Assembly (NCBI GenBank): GCA_000350305.1
Contig: CP002916.1
Coordinates: forward strand, 558,001-622,000
Source of the DNA: Thermoplasmatales archaeon BRNA1
GTDB lineage: Archaea > Thermoplasmatota > Thermoplasmata > Methanomassiliicoccales > Methanomethylophilaceae
Direction: 5' to 3'
DNA: 64,000 nt
Below the pieces are notes generated by a model that saw only the letters and a list, made by a program, of their open reading frames with translations, ran no database searches and was not told the DNA's origin. Shown piece after piece: positions 9,055-17,301 of this stretch. A program made the translations under genes and the position numbers. The stretch's first letter is position 1; each line of letters opens with the position of its first letter.

Positions 9055-9073
9055 CCCGGGCTTCTTGCCCGGG
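9055..9073 (+). terminator. Hairpin after the ACT-domain gene
   Basis: Perfect 7-bp stem CCCGGGC / GCCCGGG with a TTCTT loop, 10 bases after the stop. The next promoter (TTTTATAT, about 9092-9099) follows it. Confidence 0.5.
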
Positions 9074-9126
9074 TCCCCATCTTCTCGCGATTATTTTATA
9101 TCCCATTCCGATGGGCATCCGTTAAC

Positions 9127-10641
9127 ATGACGACGTTCGAAGAACTTGGGCTCGGATGGGAGATGACCAACGCCGCTGTCCAGGCGGGATGGAGGGAGCC
9201 CACCCCCGTGCAGGTGCAGGCAATCCCCGAGGGAATCAGGGGAAGGGACATCATCGCCAGGGCCCAGACCGGCACCGGGAAGACCGGCGCCTACTCCATG
9301 ATCGTTATGTCGAGGATCCCCTCGGGAAAGAAGTCCCCCTCCGCCATCGTCATCGCGCCGACCAGGGAATTGGCCCTCCAGGTCGACGGGGAGATGAGGA
9401 AGCTGTCCAGGCTTTCCGGCCACTTCTCCGTGCCCATATACGGCGGCGCGGAGGTCAGGAAACAGGTCTTCCAGCTCAACAGGGGAGCGGACATCGTCGT
9501 CGGCACCCCCGGGAGGATCAGGGACATGGTCACCAGGGAGGTCCTCGACCTGTCACACATCGAGATCGCCGTCATCGACGAGGCCGACAGGATGTTCGAC
9601 ATGGGGTTCGAGGAGGACCTCAACTTCATCCTCGACGCCCTCCCGGAGCGCAGGCAGACACTGATGTTCTCCGCCACCATGACCGACGACGTGCAGGGAC
9701 TCGCACAGTCGAAACTGAGGGACCCCGTCGAGATCGACGTGTCCGGGGAGACACCGGTGACGGGTCTCACAAAGCAGTTCATAGTAAAGTGCCAGAGGAA
9801 CGAGAAGAGGGACATCCTAAGGGAGATCCTCGGTAAGGGGACCCCCAAGACGATAGTCTTCGTGGCAACCAAGACCATGGTGGAGGAGCTCTTCACGGAG
9901 ATGCGCGCCGACGGCATGAAGGTGGGCACCCTCCACGGAGACATGCCCCAGGACCTGAGGGAGAAGATCATCGGGATGTTCAGGGACAACAGGATCCTGA
10001 CCCTTCTGGCGACCGACGTCGCGGCAAGGGGGCTGGACATCTCCGACGTCGATTTGGTAGTCAACTTCGACGTCCCATCCAGGCCGGAGACCTACCTCCA
10101 CAGGATCGGAAGGACCGGAAGGGCCGGCAACGAGGGGACCGCCATATCCCTGGTCACCAAGAGGGACATGGAGTACGTCCCGGACTTCGAGGAGGTCACC
10201 GATGCGAGGATCCGCCCCGTCAGGGTGGGCGATATCCCGCCCTTCGAGGTCTTCCACAAGACCGTCCACAGGGAGAAGGCGGACCGCAAGGAGAGGGAGA
10301 GGAAGAAGAAGGCCCTGGATCCCAAGGAGGCCGAGAGGAGGGCCCACGCGAAGGACAAGCCGTCCGTATCGGACGGCTTCGCGGTGATACAGATCGGGAT
10401 CGGCAAGGGCGACGGGTTCAACCGCACCCAGATCGCCGACTTCATACGCAAGAGGGCGAACATAGACGACGATGCCGTCGGGAAGGTCGGGCTGAAGGAC
10501 AGCGTCTCCTTCGTCGAGGTCTCCGAGGACGTCAGCGATTACGTCATACAGCAGCTGGACGGCTGCAGGGTAGGTAATAAAACGGTGAACGTTACTATCG
10601 CCCCCAAGAAGACCCGCTACGCGGACAAGGTCAAGGAGTGA
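9127..10641 (+). CDS. DEAD-box RNA helicase with DbpA-like RNA-binding C-terminus
   Basis: ATP-dependent RNA unwinding, likely in ribosome assembly or RNA turnover. Helicase motifs in order: Q motif region PTPVQVQAIP, ARAQTGTGKTGAY (Walker A), PTRELALQV, TPGR, VIDEADRMFD (DEAD), FSAT, ATDVAARGLDI and HRIGRTGRAG. After a Lys/Arg-rich linker, residues about 415-500 resemble the DbpA RNA-binding domain (FAVIQIGIGKGDGF), as in bacterial DbpA/CsdA relatives. 504 residues; TATA at about 9092-9099 gives a very short leader. Confidence 0.93.
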   Translation: MTTFEELGLGWEMTNAAVQAGWREPTPVQVQAIPEGIRGRDIIARAQTGTGKTGAYSMIVMSRIPSGKKSPSAIVIAPTRELALQVDGEMRKLSRLSGHFSVPIYGGAEVRKQVFQLNRGADIVVGTPGRIRDMVTREVLDLSHIEIAVIDEADRMFDMGFEEDLNFILDALPERRQTLMFSATMTDDVQGLAQSKLRDPVEIDVSGETPVTGLTKQFIVKCQRNEKRDILREILGKGTPKTIVFVATKTMVEELFTEMRADGMKVGTLHGDMPQDLREKIIGMFRDNRILTLLATDVAARGLDISDVDLVVNFDVPSRPETYLHRIGRTGRAGNEGTAISLVTKRDMEYVPDFEEVTDARIRPVRVGDIPPFEVFHKTVHREKADRKERERKKKALDPKEAERRAHAKDKPSVSDGFAVIQIGIGKGDGFNRTQIADFIRKRANIDDDAVGKVGLKDSVSFVEVSEDVSDYVIQQLDGCRVGNKTVNVTIAPKKTRYADKVKE

Positions 10642-10646
10642 GAATC

Positions 10647-11501
10647 ATGGCGTTTCTGAGCAAGAAGAAGGATGCGGCTGCCGAGGACGTTCCCCTGGAA
10701 CCCGTCCTCAACCTGTCGGACGACGCGAACTGGCACCTGTGGCTCGACGAGGGCATCAGGGTCCTGAAGGACGGGGACGTGGTCACCTCCGTGGCACACC
10801 TCATACAGTTCGTCGACCGTTTCGACGGCGATGCCAAGGACCTCTCCAGGGCCTACGACAGGATCACAGGGGCAACCATAGAGCTCATTCTAGAGAAGGC
10901 CGGGAACGGCAAGGCGGTGCCCACCCACATCCTCGCGGACATCGACAACGAGGTCCGCATCAAGCACAGGGACATGTATCCCGAGACCGATCTCATGGGA
11001 AGGATCATGGACGGGTGCGAGGCACAGTTCGGAGGCTGCGCCACAATCAACGAGCTGGTCATGATCGCCACCGGCGGCGCGTACGCGGGACTCGGGTTCC
11101 TGAGATACTCTCCGGACGTCAGGGATGACCTCATCGTCTCCGGCAGGTGCTGCGAGATGGAGGTCGCCGCCTCCCAGAGGGTCCCGGAGATCGGGAAGGC
11201 CAAGGGCAACCTCAGCCCCAAGCTCGCATACTTCTACGTGGCCAACTTCGCAAAGTTCTACGACATCGTGAAGATAATCATCAGGATGAATCTCGAGGGA
11301 TACGAGGATTCCGAACTCGATGCCCTCGCCGAGAAACATGTCGAGGAGGGGATGGACTGCATCGCGGAGCTCGTCGAGGCCATGGATGCAAGCAACTCCG
11401 TCCCGACTAACGGGAAGCTCGGAAGGCGCAAGCTCCTGAAGAATAGGGAGACCCACCTCGTGGAGTTCGTCGAGAGGAAGCTCCCCAAGAAGAAGGCCTG
11501 A
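10647..11501 (+). CDS. Conserved-looking protein of unknown function
   Basis: 284 residues, largely helical, no recognised domain. The start ATG 10647 is 5 bases after the helicase stop, with the Shine-Dalgarno AAGGAGTGA formed by the end of that gene, so the two are translationally coupled and probably one transcript. The middle contains Gly/Ala-rich GGAYAGLGF and the end is very basic (RKLPKKKA). Codon use matches the neighbours. Co-transcription suggests an RNA-related role, which is inference only. Confidence 0.7.
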   Translation: MAFLSKKKDAAAEDVPLEPVLNLSDDANWHLWLDEGIRVLKDGDVVTSVAHLIQFVDRFDGDAKDLSRAYDRITGATIELILEKAGNGKAVPTHILADIDNEVRIKHRDMYPETDLMGRIMDGCEAQFGGCATINELVMIATGGAYAGLGFLRYSPDVRDDLIVSGRCCEMEVAASQRVPEIGKAKGNLSPKLAYFYVANFAKFYDIVKIIIRMNLEGYEDSELDALAEKHVEEGMDCIAELVEAMDASNSVPTNGKLGRRKLLKNRETHLVEFVERKLPKKKA

Positions 11502-11550
11502 GGAAAATCCGTTTATACGACGGTATTCTAACCGAATGACGGAGAATAAC

Positions 11551-11700
11551 ATGGCAACTTCGAAGAAGACCAACACCATGAAGGCCCACAAGAGGGACGC
11601 CGAGAAGGAGGAACTCGCGAAGAAGGCCGCTGCCGGCGACACCTACGCCGCCGAGAAGCTCAAGAGGATGGAAGCCAGGGACAAGAACAAGAAGAAGTGA
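11551..11700 (+). CDS. Small lysine-rich basic protein
   Basis: 49 residues, about a quarter lysine, with alternating K/A/E typical of a helical, possibly nucleic-acid- or ribosome-associated peptide. It begins MATSKKTNTMK and ends RDKNKKK. GGAG 6 bases before the ATG at 11551 supports this start; an ATG at 11536 would give 54 residues. A TATA-like TTTATAC (about 11511-11517) sits 25-40 bases upstream. No family recognised. Confidence 0.6.
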   Translation: MATSKKTNTMKAHKRDAEKEELAKKAAAGDTYAAEKLKRMEARDKNKKK

Positions 11701-12166
11701 TATCTTTCTTGTCTGGCACATCTCAAAACCCTTTGACCTTCACAGGCCTTTTATTCATTTATGGACCGTTCTGCGGAAACGTATGATTCACATATTGATC
11801 ATTTTCAGGAAACGATGCAGATATGGATTACATTTGCATGTTTTGTTTAGTTATGTGGCAAACACAATAGTCAGACTGTAAGTTTGTGTTCCTGGGTGAG
11901 CCGATCCGGCGGCGGTTTTGCCGAAAAAACGTTCTGGGCTCTTGACATTTTCAACGTTTGTTGCCTAATCTCCTTAACAATCTTTTATTGTTCCAAAAAT
12001 TTACCTTTTATGCGAAATAACCCTTATATACGCGTAATAATTGGTATAACTATTGAGAAGACTCCAGGGAGCCGGTCAGGCCTGTATATGCGGGACTAAT
12101 CGGGCACGGAGAATTCCGTGTGAGTATTCCTGATCGACTCAAACAGAAAAAAAGGAGGAAAAGAAT
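11701..12166 (+). promoter_or_regulatory. AT-rich intergenic region with promoter and structured leader
   Basis: About 465 bases without a credible gene. The left part is AT-rich and featureless to me. A good TATA box (CTTATATACG, about 12022-12031) predicts transcription from about 12048, giving a leader near 120 bases for the surface-protein gene. The leader holds a hairpin CACGGA-GAAT-TCCGTG (12105-12120) and ends in the strong Shine-Dalgarno AAGGAGGA. Long leaders are unusual in this window, so post-transcriptional control is plausible. Confidence 0.45.
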
Positions 12167-12793
12167 ATGGATATGTATTCATCGGGAACTTCGAAAAAGA
12201 AGATGCTTGTCCCGCTCGTCGTCCTGATGCTCTGCGCGGTCGCCCTCGTTGGAGCGGGATATGCGTACAGTTCTTCCGTTTCGGACAATGGAGGAGCAGA
12301 CAGCGACTACATGGTGATTCAGTACTGGAAGAGTGATGGATCTGCAGCAATCACTGCAACCGGTCAGATGCCTACGGCATCCGGCTTTGTTGTCGTCACA
12401 GAGACCGATCTCAGCGGTCCGACGGTTAATGCTACTGTTGATGGAACCGCAACCATCCAGGCTTACTTCAAGATTGAGAGTGATGTATCTCCCGCTGCAG
12501 TTTACAGTGTTTCTGCGGACTTTGATATCGGTGATGTTACCACTGCTAACAGTACTGGAACCCTCGTGTTCGACACCGCCGTGACTTACCACCTTGCCAG
12601 TGACAACAGCGCAGTTTCAGCTAACACTTTTGTTGCAGGCACCCTGTACTATGTGAAGGTCGTTATCACCACTGATGACACGCTTGCCTTCGCCAACGGA
12701 ACTGCCAAGGTAGACGCCCTTGAGGTTCAGACTGCCATCAACGCTGCTACCTACTCTCTCGAAGTCACCGCAGCGAACTACGTTGCACCTTGA
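12167..12793 (+). CDS. Secreted or surface protein with SipW-like signal sequence
   Basis: 208 residues. Lys-rich start, then a hydrophobic segment (about residues 14-33, VLMLCAVALVGAGYAYSSSV) that resembles SipW-dependent signal peptides of TasA-like fibre proteins. The mature part is rich in Thr, Val, Ala and Asp, without cysteine, and reads as beta-sandwich repeats. Codon use is clearly shifted to GTT, GCT and ACT compared with the GTC/GCC-rich neighbours, which may mean high expression or transfer. Strong Shine-Dalgarno and terminator also suggest high expression. Function unknown. Confidence 0.75.
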   Translation: MDMYSSGTSKKKMLVPLVVLMLCAVALVGAGYAYSSSVSDNGGADSDYMVIQYWKSDGSAAITATGQMPTASGFVVVTETDLSGPTVNATVDGTATIQAYFKIESDVSPAAVYSVSADFDIGDVTTANSTGTLVFDTAVTYHLASDNSAVSANTFVAGTLYYVKVVITTDDTLAFANGTAKVDALEVQTAINAATYSLEVTAANYVAP

Positions 12794-12805
12794 TTAAACT
12801 TCAAA

Positions 12806-12825
12806 ACTCCGGGGAAACCCGGAGT
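12806..12825 (+). terminator. Terminator of the surface-protein gene
   Basis: Perfect 8-bp stem ACTCCGGG / CCCGGAGT with a GAAA tetraloop, followed by a pyrimidine-rich run (CCCTTTCCTTTTT). Confidence 0.65.
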
Positions 12826-12885
12826 CCCTTTCCTTTTTGGCTTTTAACCAATAACGATTAATCCCCTCATCCCCATCATCTTTCC

Positions 12886-13857
12886 ATGAAGATGATCCCC
12901 CTCGTCTGCCCGTACTGCGGCAAGGAGTTCTACGCCTATTCCGAGAGGCAGACCGTCGTGTGCACCCACTGCAGGCGCAAGTGCGCCCACGAGGACGGGA
13001 GGATAAGCATCATCGAATACTCCGAACCCTCGGACATCCACGAGGCTAGGAAGGTCATATTGGGTTCCTCGCCCGAGGATGCGGTGAACCTCTGCCACCG
13101 TCTCATCGACGAGGACGATTCCAATCCCCACGGATGGCTCCTGAGGGGCTTCGCGCAGCTGTGCACCTACGACCTCATGGGCGAGAGGACGGAACCCTCC
13201 GTGGGCACGAGGAGGGCGTTCGCATCCTGGAAGAACGCCATGCTCCGTCTGGGCAGCGACTACCTCTTCGACGATTTCATACAGCTCATCGGAGCATCCT
13301 TCGCCCGCAGGGACCTCATGGGTCTCCCTCCCTGCCCCACCATGGGTGCGGAGATGGAGCAGCTAGCGTACGTCCTCGACAGGGAGTTCGGCTTCGACAG
13401 CAGGCTCGTAATATGGCATCTGATCCGCAAGGGATACTCGGAGTGCATGAGGCACCTCGGGGACCCCGAGGAGGGCAACGACGCCGCCCTGCAGGAGATC
13501 GCGAGGGAGAGCGTGTTCTTCGAGGCGGATTACGCCGAGCTCATCAGCTCGTGCAGGCGCATGGCGGAGATGTCCGAGCGCAGGCACGGCAACGATGCCC
13601 AGCTGCTGAGGCTCATCGCGGACACCTGCGAGAGGAGGGCCAAGATGCTCCTTCCAGGCGAGCGTACGAAGATCATGTCCGCATGGGACAGCAGGGGCAT
13701 CGAGTTCAACCTGACCGATGCATGGAACGACGTCCTGAGGGCGAACGGGGAGGAACTCCCGGATCTGTTCTCCTCATTCCTCACGAGGAAGCCGAAGGAG
13801 ATGTCCATCGAGGAAGCGGTGGACAATTACATCATACAGTTCCTGCACCCGATGTGA
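12886..13857 (+). CDS. Zinc-ribbon protein of unknown function
   Basis: 323 residues. The N-terminus has a zinc ribbon (CPYCGKEF, then CTHCRRKC, residues 8-33). The rest is helical with TPR-like spacing (DAVNLCHRLIDED, HGWLLRGFAQL) and no catalytic motif I recognise. Start ATG 12886; an ATG two codons later is possible. Stands alone, convergent with the transporter gene, sharing a terminator hairpin. Confidence 0.7.
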   Translation: MKMIPLVCPYCGKEFYAYSERQTVVCTHCRRKCAHEDGRISIIEYSEPSDIHEARKVILGSSPEDAVNLCHRLIDEDDSNPHGWLLRGFAQLCTYDLMGERTEPSVGTRRAFASWKNAMLRLGSDYLFDDFIQLIGASFARRDLMGLPPCPTMGAEMEQLAYVLDREFGFDSRLVIWHLIRKGYSECMRHLGDPEEGNDAALQEIARESVFFEADYAELISSCRRMAEMSERRHGNDAQLLRLIADTCERRAKMLLPGERTKIMSAWDSRGIEFNLTDAWNDVLRANGEELPDLFSSFLTRKPKEMSIEEAVDNYIIQFLHPM

Positions 13858-13863
13858 AAAGTA

Positions 13864-13885
13864 ACAGCGGGCCGTAGCCCGCTGT
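13864..13885. terminator. Shared hairpin between convergent genes
   Basis: Perfect 9-bp stem ACAGCGGGC / GCCCGCTGT with loop CGTA, between the ends of the zinc-ribbon gene and the DHA2 transporter gene. Confidence 0.5.
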
Positions 13886-13892
13886 GTGAGAA

Positions 13893-15632
13893 TCAGTTTT
13901 GTCCGGAGTTGTCGTCCTCTGCGGTCTCCTCGGAGTCCTCCGCGACCTTGTTCTCGAGGCTCGCGTAGTTGGGTCCGCTGTAGGAGTCGGACTGGACGAC
14001 GGTCCCGTCCTCCATGGTAAGGGAGACGGGGATCTCCATGTAGAACTTCGGCTTGAAGAAGAACGCCGGGACGATGATGACCAGGGTGATGACGGCTCCC
14101 GCGACGAATCCGAAGTCGATGCTGTTAGCGAAGGACAGCAGGACACCGTTGAACAGCTCCTGCAGCGCCGCGGGGATGTCTATGAGGGGAACCCCGTCCT
14201 CCATGAGTTTCATGGTGACCCTGTTGATGAGGTCCTGGTTCTGGAGGTCGTCCAGGATACCGGTGTCGTGGGAGAGCATCGCGCTGATGTCCGCCGGCAG
14301 GTTCTTGTCGAGCTCCGATCCGATCTTGTTGGAGATGACCATCGCGAAGATGGCGGTACCGACGGTGGCTCCGATGGACCTCAGCAGGTTGACCGCGGAG
14401 GTGCTCATTCCCATCTCCTTCTCGCTGGAGCTGTTCTGCACACCGACCATGATGGTGGCCATCATGCATCCCAGTCCCGCTCCGAGGAGGAACAGGCAGA
14501 CGGCATAGTAGTTCAGGGAGGTGTCCATGGTCATCTTGGACATCAGAAGCATGGATGCGGCGGTGATCACCGTACCGATGATGATCCAGAACCTGTATCC
14601 CGTCTTCTCCAGGAACTTGCCGCTGAGGTTGACGGTGATGACCATTCCGGCGACCATGAACAGGGAGTAAAGTCCCGCGGTGATGGTGCTGTGGTCCTCG
14701 ATGAGGATGGTGATGGCGAACAGGGATGCGTAGGTCATCGATCCCATCATGGCGATACCGAAGATCAGCATCATGATGCAGGCGATGACGATCGGCCTGT
14801 TCTGCAGGAGGTGGGGTGCGAGGACCGGCTCGAGCGCGCCCTGCTCGATCTTCACGAAGACGACCATGAGTGCGATGAACAGTCCGATCATGGCCCCGGA
14901 TTCGATCGAGATCCAGGCGATCTCGTCTCCCGCGAACTCGAAGAAGAGGACGAGGTCCAGCAGCATGACGGACAGGACGGTCATTCCCTTGACGTCGATG
15001 ATCGGCTTGGAGTCGATCTCGGGTGCGGGGAACTTCTTGAGGGTGAGCACGTAGGCGACGATGGCGAGGGGGATGTTGATGTAGAACGCCCATCTCCATC
15101 CGAGCATGTCGCTCTCGGTGAGGAGTCCGCCGATCAGGGGACCGATACCGGAACCGATACCGAAGACGGCCCCGAGGGCACCCTGCATCTTGGGCCTCTC
15201 GACCGGGGAGTACAGGTCCGCGACGGCTGCGGTGGCAACGGGGATGAGGATACCTCCTCCCACTCCCTGGACGGCGCGGCAGACGATGAACATGGTCATC
15301 GAGGTGGACGCTCCCGCCGCGAACGAACCGAACACGAAGATGGTGAGTCCGATGAGGAAAAGGGGCTTCCTTCCGTAGAGGTCGGAGAGCTTCCCCGACA
15401 GGGGGATCATCACAGTCTCGCAGAGCAGGTATGCGGTGATCATCCAGGCGTAGAGACTGTTCCCCTCCAGGTCGGCCGCGATCTTCGGACCGCAGACCCC
15501 GACGATGGTACCGTCGAGACATGCGATGAGCATCGCGAAGATCAGACCGATCATGATCATCTTCCTGACCTTGGGGTCTATGTTCGCATATGTTACCTGC
15601 ACTGTTGCCATATGTCTAGTCGAAAAATCCAT
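13893..15632 (-). CDS. MFS drug exporter, DHA2 (EmrB/QacA-like) family
   Basis: 579 residues with about 14 predicted membrane segments, the DHA2 14-helix layout. Motifs include LDGTIVGVCGPKIA in helix 1 and GKLSDLYGRKP between helices 2 and 3. A soluble loop near residues 430-490 and a cytoplasmic acidic tail (EDSEETAEDD) are extra. Start at 15632 fits a leaderless transcript, because TATATAATT (about 15660-15668) lies 25-30 bases upstream; a start at 15611 is also possible. The regulator gene upstream on the same strand and the direct repeats over the promoter suggest inducible control. Confidence 0.88.
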   Translation of the reverse strand: MDFSTRHMATVQVTYANIDPKVRKMIMIGLIFAMLIACLDGTIVGVCGPKIAADLEGNSLYAWMITAYLLCETVMIPLSGKLSDLYGRKPLFLIGLTIFVFGSFAAGASTSMTMFIVCRAVQGVGGGILIPVATAAVADLYSPVERPKMQGALGAVFGIGSGIGPLIGGLLTESDMLGWRWAFYINIPLAIVAYVLTLKKFPAPEIDSKPIIDVKGMTVLSVMLLDLVLFFEFAGDEIAWISIESGAMIGLFIALMVVFVKIEQGALEPVLAPHLLQNRPIVIACIMMLIFGIAMMGSMTYASLFAITILIEDHSTITAGLYSLFMVAGMVITVNLSGKFLEKTGYRFWIIIGTVITAASMLLMSKMTMDTSLNYYAVCLFLLGAGLGCMMATIMVGVQNSSSEKEMGMSTSAVNLLRSIGATVGTAIFAMVISNKIGSELDKNLPADISAMLSHDTGILDDLQNQDLINRVTMKLMEDGVPLIDIPAALQELFNGVLLSFANSIDFGFVAGAVITLVIIVPAFFFKPKFYMEIPVSLTMEDGTVVQSDSYSGPNYASLENKVAEDSEETAEDDNSGQN

Positions 15633-15643
15633 AGTATAAGAAC

Positions 15644-15673
15644 AATTGGTTGGACATAGTATATAATTGGTTG
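15644..15673 (-). promoter_or_regulatory. Direct repeats flanking the exporter TATA box
   Basis: AATTGGTTG occurs at 15644-15652 and again at 15665-15673, 21 bp apart start to start (two helical turns), bracketing the TATA-like sequence of the DHA2 gene. This geometry suits binding of the adjacent regulator. Confidence 0.45.
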
Positions 15674-15752
15674 ATGTTATGCCCTGCGAAGTACATATGT
15701 ACCAGACATTTTGAATAATGAGGAAAATGTCATAAGAATATTTTACAAGTAT

Positions 15753-16628
15753 TCACTCGAAATCCTGGCCGAGCCGGGATGAGATCTGGTCCGATATCTC
15801 GTCCAGTCTGTTGTTAAGGCGTCCGATGCCTTTCCGGATCTGCATGCTCTCCTCCTCGGAGAAAGCGGCGAATACCATGCGGAAAACGTTTCTCGAAAGC
15901 TCCCTCAGCCTCTCGTACTGCTCCATCCCCTGCGGTGTCAGGGAGTACTTCGCGGGTTTCTGGTCGTTCTCCTGGGTGACGAATCCCTGGTCGATCATCT
16001 CCTTCAGGACGAAGGAGATCCTGGATCTGTCGAACGGCAGCACGTTCGCGAACTCCCTCAGGGTCATGCGGGGCTGGGCGCCGAGTTTCAGGACGAAGGC
16101 GATGTGGTGGCGCTTGATGTCCAGTTCCGATACGCATATGGCGGTGCAGAGGCGGAGGAACTTCGTGAGCCTCTCCGGGAGGAGGATGAGCTCCTTGGGG
16201 ATCGAGGGGTGGTCGATCCACGTGATGGCGCTGCCCCAGAGATTATCGATTTTCTTGACGTTCTCGGTACTGTCCATCATGGGCTGAAGGCGGGAGACGG
16301 AGGCCATGTTGGAATACCATCTCCTGACGGTGGCGGAGCTGAGGCCGAGTTTCGAAGCGGTCTCCGAGACCGACATGCCGGACTGGAGGCACTCCATGGC
16401 CTCGTCCATCTTGTCCACGTTGGTGCGTATGCCCTCGTAGACGGTGCCCGTACGGCTGTTGAAGGTGTGCCCGCAGCATCTGCAGAGGAATTTGCGGACG
16501 ACCTCCCCGCTTGCCTTGTAGGTCCCGTTGCCCACGATGTTCCCCTGGCCGGTCTGACCGTACTTCTCGCAGTCGCGGTTAGGACAGGCGATATCGGTGA
16601 ACTGCTGCTTGGGGCCCCTTTTTCCCAT
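15753..16628 (-). CDS. Regulator joining a transposase-type zinc ribbon/HTH to a MarR-like winged helix
   Basis: 291 residues. Residues 1-60 carry a zinc ribbon (CPNRDC, later CRCCGHTF) and residues 70-105 an HTH (MSVSETASKLGLSSATVRRW), the arrangement found at the N-terminus of IS1/ISNCY-type transposases. Residues 165-250 form a MarR-like winged helix (MTLREFANVLPFDRSRISFV, then YSLTPQGMEQYERL). No transposase catalytic domain is present. It is transcribed towards the DHA2 exporter gene, 120 bases ahead, and is probably its regulator. Confidence 0.75.
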   Translation of the reverse strand: MGKRGPKQQFTDIACPNRDCEKYGQTGQGNIVGNGTYKASGEVVRKFLCRCCGHTFNSRTGTVYEGIRTNVDKMDEAMECLQSGMSVSETASKLGLSSATVRRWYSNMASVSRLQPMMDSTENVKKIDNLWGSAITWIDHPSIPKELILLPERLTKFLRLCTAICVSELDIKRHHIAFVLKLGAQPRMTLREFANVLPFDRSRISFVLKEMIDQGFVTQENDQKPAKYSLTPQGMEQYERLRELSRNVFRMVFAAFSEEESMQIRKGIGRLNNRLDEISDQISSRLGQDFE

Positions 16629-16748
16629 GCGAACGGGTAGTCAGTCGAAGTATATTAGATGTTTCTATTTGACTGATAATTTAATTATTAATAGTTGATA
16701 ATTCAGAGATTTGCAGCTCTGTCTGTAACCATAGGCGATCAGAATGAG

Positions 16749-16820
16749 AGCCACTGGAGGGATTTGAACCCTCGACCGCTCGCTTACAAGGCGAGTGCTA
16801 TACCGCTAAGCCACAGTGGC
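16749..16820 (-). tRNA. tRNA-Thr (anticodon UGU)
   Basis: Full cloverleaf on the minus strand: 7-bp acceptor stem GCCACTG/CAGTGGC, anticodon stem CTCGC/GCGAG with loop CTTGTAA (anticodon TGT), T arm GAGGG-TTCAAAT-CCCTC, discriminator T, CCA not encoded. A TATA-like GTTATATC (about 16846-16853 on the minus strand) lies about 25 bases upstream. No intron. Confidence 0.95.
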
Positions 16821-16897
16821 ATCTTGTTTCGCCATTATGGAGACACGATATAACTGTTTGTTTCCTTTTCCCGAAATTACGCCTTGCTCTGTTCGGT

Positions 16898-16954
16898 CTA
16901 AATAAGATTTAGTTTAACCTAAATTATTAAATACAGATTTAGCTATAACTAAAT
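16898..16954 (+). promoter_or_regulatory. Pair of 18-bp palindromes bracketing a TATA box
   Basis: ATTTAG-N6-CTAAAT occurs twice, at 16907-16924 and 16937-16954, 30 bp apart, with a TATA-like ATTATTAAATAC (16923-16934) between them. A further CTAAAT at 16898 makes a third overlapping inverted pair. The first copy reads TTTAGTTTAACCTAAA, which resembles boxes bound by DtxR/IdeR metal regulators (consensus around TTAGGTTAACCTAA). The assignment to a metal regulator is inference. Confidence 0.5.
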
Positions 16955-16956
16955 TA

Positions 16957-17213
16957 ACCCCTGGAAGCGGTATCCGCCGATGGGGGGTATCGAGACAAAC
17001 GGCAACACAGAAGGAGGCGAAAACCGAAGACTGGCACAGATGAGGTGGATCTAAGATGTGACATATGTAGGGACGTGACCCGGCGCACGTCCGCCCTCCG
17101 ACTCCGTCGGAAGGAATTCCCCGTAATGCAGGGGGCCGCCGGGGTTTCCGAGGCTTTTCGGCCGAGGATCCATAGTCATTCCTCTGGGGCCTCCGGAAGG
17201 GGCCCCGCTTTTA
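16957..17213 (+). ncRNA. Candidate structured RNA downstream of the paired operators
   Basis: About 255 bases with no convincing gene. It starts near the site predicted from the TATA box and contains stems GCGG-TAT-CCGC (within CCCC...GGGG), GGACGTG/CACGTCC (17071-17092) and TCCGAC-TCC-GTCGGA (17097-17111). It ends in GGGGCC...GGCCCC (17186-17206) followed by GCTTTT, like a terminator. A short Cys-containing frame from GTG 17045 lacks a placed Shine-Dalgarno. No known RNA family was recognised; the FKBP gene has its own TATA box downstream. Confidence 0.4.
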
Positions 17214-17301
17214 CCATCCACACTATCGGGGCGGGGATACCTTTAATATAGAGGAGGTAATCGCGCGTAACATTCAACCGAACATATCACGGTGATTACA
17301 C

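Noticed and set aside
11884-12099. 71-codon open frame in the AT-rich gap before the surface protein
   Set aside because: It crosses the TATA box and predicted transcription start of the next gene, has no Shine-Dalgarno, and resembles no protein.
17045-17251. 68-codon frame with a CDIC motif starting at GTG
   Set aside because: No Shine-Dalgarno at the right distance, runs through strong RNA stems and a terminator-like hairpin, and the composition after the first 15 codons is not protein-like.
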